A stretch of 64,000 nucleotides of DNA from assembly GCA_020284085.1 (NCBI GenBank), contig JACEVL010000057.1:671204-735203 (forward strand). The letters are read 5' to 3'. The DNA comes from Aporrectodea caliginosa. Taxonomy: Eukaryota; Annelida; Clitellata; Crassiclitellata; Lumbricidae. The notes beneath the pieces are model-generated. The model was not told the DNA's origin and made no database searches. It was given only the letters and a program-made list of their open reading frames with translations. Below, in pieces: positions 19,946 to 31,900 of this stretch; within the stretch, counting starts at the first letter, position 1; each line of letters opens with the position of its first letter. A program made the translations under genes and the position numbers.

Positions 19946-22900
19946 TTCTTCAAAGTCTGCACTAACACAGACTACTTATGGTATAACCAATTAGCCATAC
20001 AAGGATAGCAGACGATAATAATTTGCCACTTTAAAATTATTCTGTAAAGACTGCAATCGATAACTAAATGTTAAATGCTAAAAATAGTTATTTAAAATAT
20101 CAGACCTTCAACACGGATGTGAAAAGTATATGTGCTGTCTCCTTGGGTATTTGATGCAGTGCAGCTGTAGTTTCCTTCATCAGATGCAGCCACTTGATAT
20201 ATAGTGAGTGTCGTATTAAAATTGAACAGCTCGTATCTTCCAGTGGGAAGTGTATTCGTTGGCCCTCTCCGAAATCATAGGCTCTGGACTGAATAAATAC
20301 ACAATGTTAGAAAAAGTTATTCTCCTAAGCTGAGTATGTACAAATTCTGCACCGTGTGTTTCACCCAGATACGTTTTTATCTAAAATTATTGCTTATAAG
20401 AAACGCCTCAGGGATAAATCGCCCAGTAGGTTACAATTAAAAGCAGCTTAGACATGAAGGACCCCAGAAAAATGAGAACAAACCGATATATTATTCCGCT
20501 GAAGCTTGTACCAAGGTATCTCTCTGGAAAGGCAAATTCAGGTTAAACTCGCGACGCTTTTACTTGTTACTATAATTAAGCTCGAAAGCGGCGCAATGTT
20601 TGCAATTTTCAAATGTCGGTCAAGGCTTGTGCTTGCAATAAACAATAAAATACAAATGAATTTGATATTGCCCTATTTCCAAAGTTCAGAAGTGCACACA
20701 AGCATATATATAAAAAAGATGTATAGGCCTACATAATCTCATAGCAGATGATATTGCGATAGTAATCCCATTCTAGCTCGAGAGAACTCTGAACATGCCT
20801 TGTTAAATATGTTGCTTATTCACGTGGACTTACTATCCGTAGAAGAAGCATCTGGCTTCAATGACTTTTCCAAGAAGAACCACTGTTTGTGCTTCTGAAG
20901 AAAATGCTAAAGTTGGAGCAAACTGACTGATGTTCCCTGTTGAATCTGTAACACGACGATATAACTTGCTGTCAGAGAAACGTAGTCAATAAAATTTAGT
21001 CAAAGTGTGTCTCATTCACAAAATGTCTCCAGGACAATATTTATATAAAAATCACATATAAAATTAGTTAATAAACGTTCTCACTTCTTATCACTGTTAG
21101 CTGTGTTGTTGTTTGCCTTGCTGTCAGACGGTAAAAAGTGGTGCATCTGTAGATTCTTCCACCAGGAGCGTCAGCCGTAAGAGCATAAGCGAAGTGAAGA
21201 TCTCCTGAAATAAAAGGAGACCAGCATAAAGTGTAATGTCAATATTGATTATATAAACTTCAACCTTTTCTGCAATTGTGCCCAAATTCAGTCTCTAATG
21301 CGTGCCACTTAAAACCAGTCGGAAAGTCGCAATCCCTTCATAATCCGGCAGAAACAGTGGAGTAATGCAAGGAATGAACGAAACAATGAAGGATAGCGAT
21401 TATAAAAGCATGAAAACAAATATTATTGTGCAGACTGTGGAAGATGCTTGCAGTCGTTCTACAAATAAATCCAGGTTGATGATCAGTCATAGCAAATAAT
21501 TTTTGCAATAAAACTACTGAGTGGGGTGCTTTTCAAAAACGACTTTCCTAGCAGCGTAAAGTGGATGCAATGAAAATACAAATATAAAGTTAGGTGTTTA
21601 CCATTGTCAGCGACTTGTATCCTTTTTGAGGGCTGAAGTTTCGCATAATGTTCTGCGCTAATTGCAACTGCCATCTCCCAATCATAGCAAGGTTTCGTAA
21701 ATTTTTTTGACATGCCTTGTTGATGCGCCTGAATGTGAAATGGCATTCCCTCGACAACGGTTTTCTCGAAAACAGGTGAAGGTCCTGCGGTGGGTGCAAT
21801 GAATGTCACTTGAACATGTATTATGTTTGAGAGAGCTGTGCCATATTGATTCCTCGCAAAACACTGATACCATCCTTCATCCGTCTCTGTCGCTCTGGTT
21901 ATTGTTATTGTACCATCTGATCCTTTACGGATATTTGACAGACTTGTGTTTAATTCAAAACCGTCCTTCTTCCATTCATATCTGAAAAATAATTCATAGT
22001 TGTTGTCATATGTAAATAATTTGATCTGCCCTGAAAAGGATGCAAATAGTAGAAGAGGCACTATCATTTCGTGACATTGATACATTGATAATTGAGGACC
22101 ATGATCATTCACGGGATAGTTCCGAGTGTGCCGTGATGACGATGAATAAATTTAATATTTGGTGACCACCGATTTATTTGATGGCCACCCCAAATACGAG
22201 TAGATACGCCTATCTTTGAACTTACTTTACAGATGGCGTTCCCTCGGCGGCACACTCCAGTGTAATGTGACTTCCACTGTTGCACAATAGCTTCTTTCTT
22301 TGAGGCCATCTCATTAAAGTTGGTGGCAATCGAACTGAAAACATTACAGCAATCAGAATAAAGATTATGTCAAAGCATACTCTTTATGCATCACCGTTAT
22401 AAATGAGACGGTGACGAAAAGGCCTGAACAAGAACCTAAAAACAAGCCATGCAGATAGACTAAGAGCGCTACATTCCGAGTCTAACAAAAAATTCGCTAC
22501 AACGTCAAAATGAACGGACGGCACAAAATATCCCCATCAACTTGTATTTGTATTTTGTACGCACGCACGCATGTGTGTATGTATACAAGACTATACATGC
22601 ATGTCTATTATATGTATGTATTCATGTATGTATGTATGTATGCATATTATGTGCAAGTATGTATGTATGCGTGTATGTATATATGTATGCATGTACTATA
22701 TGCATGTATATCCCTACAATTCAGAAATGTGGTACAGATCACAAATGGATCTCTCCAGGAATGTGCAAAATAGTCATAGTGCCAGAGTTATGTGGTTTTC
22801 AGACGACTTACCATCGCTTTCGGTAGCAACGATGTGACAAAGATATGCAGCGCATAGCAAAATAAAGAACTCTCTCATTTCGAATATTCTTTTCTGCGCA

Positions 22901-23729
22901 TTCAAGTATTTTCTTTTCACACATGGAAAAAAGGAAATACGTGAATAATAATGATATGCGGATATTCCTTAAAAGTAAAAGATATCGACTTCACTTTACA
23001 AGGTTTGACTCCATCCAAAGGTTATTTACCATATTACAGTCGAATCTCTTGGCTTTCTCTATTACAATTACTAGTATTATTACTAAATTTACTAATAGTA
23101 TTTTTGCCCCGAGGAACTCACTATAATTCCATCAGGGACTTAAATATTAATGACCTAGTGTATCTGGAATGGCTACCTCCTTCCATCTCTGACTCAGGGT
23201 AAAAAACAGAACCGGCAAAGGCCACGAGGTTAACCCTCTATGGAGCCTATTTTTGTAACTTTTTATTTAATTAAGAAATCTAGTATAGCAACATTACTGT
23301 AACAGTGGTATATTTATGTGGAAAAATTAAAATTTTTGGAAAGAAAGTTATTTAGGCCAAATTAGGCCCAAATTAGGCAAAGTTCCAAAATTGCAAAAAT
23401 TGTGCTAGAAGTGCAAAAAATTCTTTTTTCAGTCAATAGTTTCAGCCAAACGAAGTTGCTTTTCACATTTGTAATGTAAACAATGCAAAGAAATGCAAAC
23501 AAATTTCTGCAAACATAAAGACAAACAAGCAGCAATCGACGACAAAAACCCGTTGACTCCCCTATGCTGTTCATAAAATTTTACAACAAACAAAAATAAT
23601 ATCCGTTGAACGATTAATAATAAATTTAGAGATGCAGTACTATGAAGTTCAGGTTACGCACTGCAAGTTATTCTGCATAGCCTCTGATCTTTTAGGGCAA
23701 AAATGCACTCCAGGACCATAATTATAGGA

Positions 23730-24690
23730 TCAGGCTAAAGCGATGAACTCTCACCGAAAGTCTTTGAAAGAGAAAGGTCGTCTCTCTCACTTCGTCCGTC
23801 ATCTGTGTCAGGTGACGGCCCAAATCCACGATAGGTGCAATGTCTCTTGAGTTAATAGGGCCTAAAGTTTCCATGGCCAGCTGGATGAAGTCATGTTGTC
23901 TAGAAGGGTCTGGTATTCTTATTCTTTCCGCTGTCCGTTATTTCTGCTGCTGCGCCTGCTGCCATGGCCGTTGCCTGCAGATAGGAAGGCGCTAGTGTGT
24001 CATCCACCGTGGCGTCCCATACGAGCCGTCGGTCCGCTCTCTACGGTATAAGGGTGGTACCGTCCGGTCTCCTGCCATCCGAGCGCAGCATACCCCGTGG
24101 CTCCTCAACCGTGGGGAAGCCGGCTTTGACCAGCCTGCGGTGGATCAACTCGTTGATTGCCGCGTGGCGCTCCACGCGACCAAATCTCAGAACGCAGGAG
24201 AGGCCGTGCGTGCTTCTAGCGGTTACCATCGCGCCACATGCGCAATCGTGAGGTTGGCAAATGTTGGCCCCCAGTCGTAGGCCAACCGCCATTCTGATCA
24301 ACTCATCACTGAACATGAGATCGCATGATGTAATCGGCAGAGAGAATAGCCAGTTGCTGGCGTGCTGGAAGGACACGACCTTCCGGTGCACCTGTTTGCT
24401 CAGCTCTGTGGTGGAGAGGAATGGTTCCGAGATCTCTATTTGAAGAATTGAGTTGTCCCATTTGGGGTGTATGTGTGCAGGAAAGTATTCCGCTAACGAC
24501 AACCCAGTTATTGTCTGCCAGAGCGTGGAGAGGTTCGTGTAATATAAATCCGTTTGACTGTCCAGCACGCAAAGGATGTTCTACTGGATCTCGAAGGTGC
24601 CCGCGGCCGATGCTAGAAAAGCGGGAAATGCCAGCGATGACTCCCTCCGAATGCCCAGTCCACCCAACCGATTGGGTAAGTTAGATTGCT
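23730..24690 (-). pseudogene. C-terminal remnant of a LINE with restriction-like endonuclease
   Basis: Read on the minus strand: NLPNRLGGLGI, then an open 175-codon stretch (24568-24041) with RMAVGLRLGANICQPHDCAC and HGLSC, a CCHC-type finger, followed by RRPDGTTLIP and, after a stop/frameshift, RLVWDATVDDTLAPSY. A CCHC finger followed by RPDG and a downstream WD.TV.D is the layout of the PD-(D/E)XK-like endonuclease of R2/NeSL/CRE-type retrotransposons. Beyond it, frames resembling LGRHLTQ..FLFQRLSV extend to about 23730. The reverse transcriptase itself is absent. The exact clade is unresolved. Confidence 0.65.
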
Positions 24691-24802
24691 GCTATTGCGT
24701 GTCCGTGAAGTTCAAGATGTTCTGCAGGCCCTTTCTCAAGGTTTGACCATTATGTTGCCAGTCCTGGATGATTCACGCACGGAGTGCATCTCAGAGTATG
24801 GA

Positions 24803-25000
<198 letters not shown>

Positions 25001-26899
25001 TAATATGTCTCTTTTACGTAGCATTTAAATGCTACGTAAATTTTAGATATTAGAATGTAATCGTGTGTTTTCGACTTGCACACTTTATATAAGAAAACAC
25101 ACAAGTACTGAAAAAACATCATACTTAGGGTTAGAGTTAGAAACGATAACTATCATCGCGTTGACAGAATTGTATACGAACCCGTTATGCAGAACTTTCA
25201 TGCGCAACCGAATACTTGCATTGATAAATAACGGGAATAAGCCGAACAGTTGGAGAGCGACTTATTCTAACAAATCACTTTTAACTACTGAATCGGAAAT
25301 AAAGTGAGAACAAAAAGTACGAAAACAGTGGCCTAGTTTCACTAATCAGTTCCTAGTTATCACCATAACCGCTATAATTCTAGCAATTAACTCAGATCAG
25401 AACATGCATACACAGATACATATATTATTCATACATATTTGTAGTGGTGACTCTGATTTCTCGCACATCAAGACTTGGATTTTATTGTACTAAATGTTCT
25501 GTGCCACGGACATGGGCTCCATAGTAGTTATTGTTTAACATTTTACAGTAGTAAAGCTCCATAAGTATCTGAAAAATTTCTTTCAGCTGGTCATTTGATT
25601 GTTCCCGGAAGTAGCTGTGTTCAAACTTGAATTCTCTAATTTGAAATGAGCCATGAACCCTGCGCATCATCAAGCCTAAGTTAAAGCGTTGGTAGGCTAA
25701 TGCAAACCGTTAATTGACTGTAAGTGGCTAATACCGCGCATAATCAGGCCAAAGTGAAACCCTTTGTGCTTGATATGATAAGTATTATATACACAGCCCT
25801 TTAATTGACTGCGCATGAAAATATCACGCCCGTATTATATATACTTATTATATCAAACATGAAGATAAGTGTACTTTGTGTACAGGCAAAAGTTATTTCA
25901 AGCGCAATTTTAAATTATATTTATTTATTCTGGGAAAGCACAATAGCCTAACGGTTAGCGTTCTAGACTGTCAATCCAAGTGGCCACCAGGACAGACAGA
26001 AAATCAGCTAGTAGAATCAAATGAAATGCATATAATTCCATATGGCGTCATTGATAAATGTTTCGTGTACACGGGCGTTGGAGAAACAAGACGAACAAGA
26101 AATAATTTATAGAATACGAATAAAGCTCCCACATCAATGTTATCAGTGTTTGACAGAATGACTGCTTAGTCACTGCTATAAAAGGAAAGTGTAACTTCAT
26201 TTAAAAACTGATTTGTAATAGTTTGTAATTGTTGTGATGGTTTTCTCTGCTGTTGTCGTATTAAAGTAGTTTACAACTGAAGCGTTTGACAAAATAAAGT
26301 GATCCTATACTCACTGATTACTCTTGACCGCAGGCTAAGTGGCTAACACATCTAAGAAGCTAAATTAGAATCGCCAGCATATTCACAGACACTCGCTCAA
26401 AGAACGTAGAACTCAGTTATTGATTTGTTCTAGTAGTTATGCGAGATAGTAGGCTATAGTGTTTCGCATGCTGGAATATATACCAAGAAGGTTGGGTTCA
26501 GTACAGAATTTGTTTAGGATATTTCGACTCGGCCTGCAGCCTCTAGCCACTCAGTTACTAAATTTAAAAAAATACATTGACCACACGCTGTCAGTGTAAA
26601 GATCAGTCTGTGATGAGAATGGTTGAAACCCTGGCTTCATATGCCGATGCTATGAAGTTTCCAACACGTCATATTAGACATAGCTACTTCTAGCTAATTC
26701 CTGCAATTCTTCTTCTTCTTCTAGTAACTGCAATTTTAAATTTAAAGTCTTATGAAGTTCTACTGAAAGCTAAGCGCAGGGCAGCAGTATTATCACGATA
26801 GCTGCATAGTAGCCTATGAAAAGGGTATAGCACAAAAATAATTTCAAATGTACAGCAACTAAGAAAGTTCGATTGCCAATTATAAAGATAATGTTAGCC

Positions 26900-27190
26900 A
26901 AAATTTCGAACCATGCCAATGATCATAAGCCCTTTCAGCTCTTTACTTTCGCATTTTTTTCCTTAAGTTAACTTTCAATTCATTACAGCATCACTGTCGC
27001 TTGAACGTTTCAGCTGTAACACAGTTAAAGTTTAAATCAATGTGCGTCATAATATGGTACAATTACAGAATGAAACTTTAATAGCTATTATCTGAGTAAT
27101 ACTTATTAATACACATTTCTAGCATTTATTCATATAATATTTGCACAAATCAAAGCCAAGGAGAAATATATATATTGTTACATATATATA
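26900..27190. other. Orphan copy of the genes' 3' flanking sequence
   Basis: Shares ordered blocks with 6500-6790, 28500-28760 and 37440-37730 (for example atggtacaattacagaatga and gcacaaatcaaagccaa), which lie just 3' of the tails of genes 2, 3 and 4. Here the sequence continues into unrelated DNA rather than a tail exon, so it looks like the relic of a lost or incompletely duplicated copy. Confidence 0.55.
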
Positions 27191-28019
27191 TAGTTCTTGA
27201 GAGTTACATAATCTGATTCTGGTCCTATGGATCGTCCCTAACAGACATCGTAGTGGTCGATGCTAGTCGATGAAGACTCGAAGTGTCTAATTCTGGGATG
27301 CTTACAGAGGGGAATGAAGTCGTGAGTGGCAACGGTCACTGGAGACCCAGTGAAGAACGTGCCATGAAAGGTGTAGGTCGGTGGCTCTTCATAACATTTC
27401 GTTGGCGTTCCCTAGCGTAGTCGGCAGTCGGAAGGAGGTAACTGTTACTACTAGTTCGTGTAGTTGCTGAGTTTACTGTGCTGCTTTCCAATATTATTGT
27501 AGTTTCCAAATGAAAATTTAGCAAAAGTAGGGGTGTGATCGTACGGACTGATATCTCATGTCCACAGGCTAACACACAATAAAAAGCTCAGTCAGGATAG
27601 CCAGCTAATTCACTTACACTCACTCAAAAGCAACTTAGAACGAGTATAGGTTAGCAGTTGTTGCGCGGAGTCTAATGGTTACCGCGCAGGGCTATCAATC
27701 GAAAGGTCGGGGTTCAAATCTCTGATGCAGAAATTTATTTCAAAATATCGGCCTTACTTGCGCCCCCTACCGAATTCTGTGATAGTGAGTAAACTTCAAT
27801 TGGGAGGATCATTCGCGAGTGACTTGGTTGACCACCTGCCGTGCATCTTAGAAAAAGTTATGATAAAAGAAGTGGCTATCTCTTCATATTCATAACTGTC
27901 TCTACGAGGTGAACTTAAAGTACTTCTTCTTGTAAATGTAAATTTCAATCTAGTAATGGTAAGCGCAGGATTACATCATGAAAACGGGAACAGTGTCAAG
28001 TGCAACATGTTGTAAAGGA

Positions 28020-28195
28020 TCCTGAGTGGCCGAGTGGGTTGGTAGCCTGCTCGTCGCGCCGGCGCCCCGGGTTCGCTTCCCGGTTGGGTCGGTTTATCAG
28101 AGATTAATTTCTCGGATCTTTACTGCGGGTGGCTCGGTCGTATTATAAACGTGGAGTACAATACAACACACAATACAACACATCACAGTACAACT
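28020..28195 (+). repeat. tRNA-derived SINE-like unit (family C)
   Basis: An A-box-like TGGCCGAGTGGGTTGG and a B-box-like GGGTTCGCTTCCC are spaced as in a tRNA, followed by a non-tRNA body. It cannot fold as a clean tRNA by eye, so I call it a SINE head. It abuts the family A SINE at 28196. Confidence 0.5.
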
Positions 28196-28425
28196 GGGGC
28201 GCGGTGGTGTAGGGGGTATGTTCGGTGCCTTGCAGCTGGAGGGTTGCGGGTTCGAATCCACCTCAAAGTCGCCGCGTAGGGACCCTGGGCAAGTCCTTCA
28301 CTCGCAATTGCTCATGCGCTTCGGCGTGAAACTCCGATTCAGCGTTCGCGCAGTAGTCGGGAGCGCCTCTGAATGGGAGATCTGGTAGGGGCGCTATAAC
28401 AAGCGTTCAAATACAATAAAGAAGT
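28196..28425 (+). repeat. tRNA-derived SINE, family A, plus copy
   Basis: Head GGGGCGCGGTGGTGTAGGGG and B box GGGTTCGAATCCACC, then the GGGACCCTGGGCAAGTCC body and an A-rich end. Same family as 2698-2886. Confidence 0.78.
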
Positions 28426-28964
28426 TATGTCTAAAATAAGGGAACCTACAGCACACGGTTGCGGGAAAGGGAAAGTTAATTCTTATACCATAATCTTGAA
28501 CCATGCTAATGATCATAAGCCCAATCAGCTCTTTACCTTTACAATGTTTCTTCTTAATTTAAGCTTCAATCCAATATTGTATGACTGTTGCTTTAACATA
28601 TTTGAGCTTAACCATTAATTCTTTAATCAACTGCGTGCTGGAAACTAACAGAATGAAACCTGAGTAGCCATCATCCGAGTAATCTTGACTATTTGCATTT
28701 CAAGTATTACTTATATAATATCTGCTTAAATCAAAGCCAACTCGAAATATTAAATTGCTACATGTTGCTAGTCGGGTACGAACAATGAAAAGCAGATAAT
28801 TATGACTGTTCAGTTATCGAGAACGCTTCACGTGAGCTTTAATATAATGAGGGAGAGACGGTGTCTCGAGTCATTAATGAGTTTGGATCCAGTGCCAGGC
28901 TTTCTCTCTGACCCGTGTGCAATTAGGCATCCACTTTTTTCAGACTCCAGATTGAAGTTTGGAA

Positions 28965-31900
28965 TCACTTCTTTCGAACCCAGAACCAAGGGTGCTTCAC
29001 TTTTTTCGGACCAAGATCCAAGTGTGGAATCACTTCCTTAGGACCAAGATCCGAGTATAGAGTTACTTCCTTCGGACCTAGATCCGAATATGGATTCTCC
29101 TCTTTTGGATCCAGATCCATGTGCGGAAGCACTTCCTTCGGACCAAGATCCGAGTATAGATTCACTTCTTTGGGACCCAGATCCGAGTAAGTATTCATTG
29201 ATTCTGATTGTTCATTTGACGTTGGAAATTTTCCTGATTCACTCTGCACTGATTCGTGAATTTGTTGTTGGGTCATTTTCCCGTCATTTGCGACTTCCTC
29301 TAAAGGGATTGAAAGGCCCGTGTCGTCGTAGATAGTATCCGCATTCACCATAGGTCTACCTCTGCACATGGCTTCTCTCCGCGGCACATCTATTGATTCA
29401 TATCTGTTGCAATCGTCGATATCATCCGGGTTGAGCGTCGCACCTTTTCTAAGCGCCATATCGTCCTTTAACTGATCCATGGAAGCGTAACCTATCTGCT
29501 CGTACATGCTGAATCCTTTTCGCATCGATCTGTCGCTGTGCTCTATTATTTCCAAAGGAAGATTTACCGAATCGTATCCTGAACGCTCGTGGATTGCAGG
29601 AGGATTCGGCAGCCTCCTGTCTTTCTTTCGCCTATTAACGTCTGAAGTGTAAAGTAATATAATTAAAGGATCATTTGTTGCACACATTTACATCCGTAAA
29701 TAACATTAATCAGAGAACTTACGGAGGATTTACGCGGTAGACTAGTGGTCAGTTTTCAGCTCAGAGGTCGGGAATTCAAATCCGCGCCAAAGCAACATTT
29801 TCAGAAATTTTATTGTATTGTATTTGATCATTTATAAAGCGCTTCTCATAGCATAAGCCTTTCAGAAGCGCTCCCAGTGCGAGGTTCAAGTGGATTGACC
29901 CCTCGCCTTCCTATGTCGAGGCTAAGAAAGTGGAGTAGGCCTATACAATGCTTTAAACAAATGTATGCCCATTGAGCCTGCTTGAGAGCCTGTTTTTCTA
30001 ACTGGCTTTCATCTTTCTTCTGTCGCACTGTTTTCATGACAAAGAAAGCAGCATTAATCGCTGCAACTGTAGGGCAGTGTAGGCATGCACTAAAAGTGAG
30101 GAAGACAAATTGTCATCAACGGAAAAGAAGATAACTGAAGCCGCCTGAGCGCTACCAGATTAAGATGACTGGATAAAAGCCGGTCCACACACGAAAGAGT
30201 GGCAGGCTTCTACTTGGAAAATAATTAATTGATATTGCACGGCAGGTGGTTGCCCAAGACGACTGGTGAAGATCATATTCATCCCAGGTAACTCCACTTG
30301 ACTGAGGCTGAGAGATATGATAGTAGTGAACGGTACCTATATGTGTTGTGCATAAGTATAATTATGTATGTATAATGTATGTATATATGTGCAAACATGT
30401 ATATATGTATGAAAACACATGACTATCAAAACAAGTACGTTTTAAGACTTTTTCAATTTCTTCCAATACAGAGCCAAAAGCACCTGTATGCAAATGTAAT
30501 TCAGGGCTTCCAGAGGCAATTTTCGTGAACTACTTGCAGTAAAAGTGACCTCACCACCTCCCTCTATGTTCCATTTTAAAATGCACTGGGCGGCTTACCA
30601 CCGAAACGTGAGGGGAGAAAAATTCCAATGAGCAATAGAACGAGACCAACAGCTCCTGCGCCTAAAATTATTATCCACGCAATCCTTGTCTCTCCTTCCT
30701 GCTTGTCTTCCCCTGAAAAGACGCATACTGTAAATTAAAATTCCAAAAGGTCATTGGGAGCAACATTCGACAAAGTAGGCATTTGCGATTTTGTTTTCTT
30801 GTGCCAATTTTATATAATTATGTGACCATAAAACGTCAAATCATTAAATCATAGTAGTAGTTTCAGTTTAACGACACTGTGTGATAACAAAGATCATTAG
30901 CGTCGCCCTCCTCATTCCTCCAGTCTTGGGACTGGCACTGTCAGAGTACGAACAGTGGCGGAGTTTATGAAATCATAGGCCTTCTAATTAATGCAATTTG
31001 CCAAAGTAAGGATCAAGACCTGCTTATTCCTTTTCCATAATGTGTAGGCTATGTAAGAACGTTCATTCATTAATCCGAATCATCCGCTAAGCATTGGCCT
31101 AATAAGAAAAGATAGTGATAGGAATAAAAAGCGTTAAATTGCAACGTGTTCACCTAACGACATCTCAGGTTGGTGAGAGGATGCTTTTGTCCTAACTGAG
31201 AAACACAAATAAACACAAAATATTATTAATAATTAATATGGAAATAAAAATAAGATGCATAATAACAATAATTTTTACTCTAAAAATAATTTCAATTCCT
31301 GAGGGCTCCAGAACGAACAAAACAAAAAACAATAACAATGATAATACTTATTATTCTTATTAATAGCATAATTTGATCCATTAGGAATGCAGCGCAGAAG
31401 TTAGTCCTGTTGATCAGCTCTAGTTAATTATTTAGTTAAAACTTTGTAACATTTTGAACTCCCTCACCAGTTCAGTTCTTTGATGATATTCAAGTATAGT
31501 TACAAAAGCTGGCTTCTTCATTGTTGACCATGGTCTGTTTTCTCTTATCTACTGCAAGTTCACCTGGTTTATGGTAGCCTACGTATAATGGTTTTCTCAA
31601 ACGATTCTCAAGCGACTATATCGGCTGATGCATTGAACATTTCATGACGACTACATTAAGCTTAGGTATATAAGTTGCAACTTCCTATGCAAAGACTCAG
31701 CGATGTGTAATTACGAACATAGGCCTTAAGTAAGTAAGCAAACAACCTAGACTTACTGAGGACATTCAGGTATCCTTGAGCAAATGTGTATCCATGAACG
31801 TTGCTTGCATAGCATTGAATAACCATCAAATCCGTTTTACTCTCTCGGTCGACGCAGTCTCGACAAACGTCTCTGATCGTCAGACTTCTATTGTCGCTGC

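Larger units (their letters stand above)
7081..22878 (-). pseudogene. Ig receptor gene 2, full-length layout with one frameshift
   Basis: Exons on the minus strand: SP 22812-22878 (MREFFILLCAAYLCHIVATE), A 22226-22334, B 21602-21981, C 21085-21204, D 20834-20945, E 20106-20288, F 19391-19531, G 18712-18885, H 9137-9463, TM 8748-8879, tail 7081-7709. Domains: Ig1 (A+B), Ig2 (B+C), Ig3 (D+E), Ig4 (F+G, CNAF..FWLQ and VIQCNASNVHGY), Ig5 (H, FVFQCYVTSD..LGEYRCIGDNGYS), TM (IIVVAAAVIGLVLFLIGISL), then a tail with ITIM-type VGYDSV and IGYDSI and an 11-residue YxxL repeat. No fibronectin III domain and no ankyrin-binding FIGQY motif are seen. E is 183 bases; the homologous exon in gene 4 is 185, and its first third reads in the wrong frame, so a 2-base deletion probably inactivates this copy unless it is an assembly error. 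An LTR element fills most of the G-H intron. Confidence 0.8.

Noticed and set aside
28020..28095. tRNA gene
   Set aside because: A and B boxes are present but a clean cloverleaf is not visible and a SINE-like body follows; same for 28196-28270, 39366-39430, and weaker units near 27660-27730 and 29735-29800.
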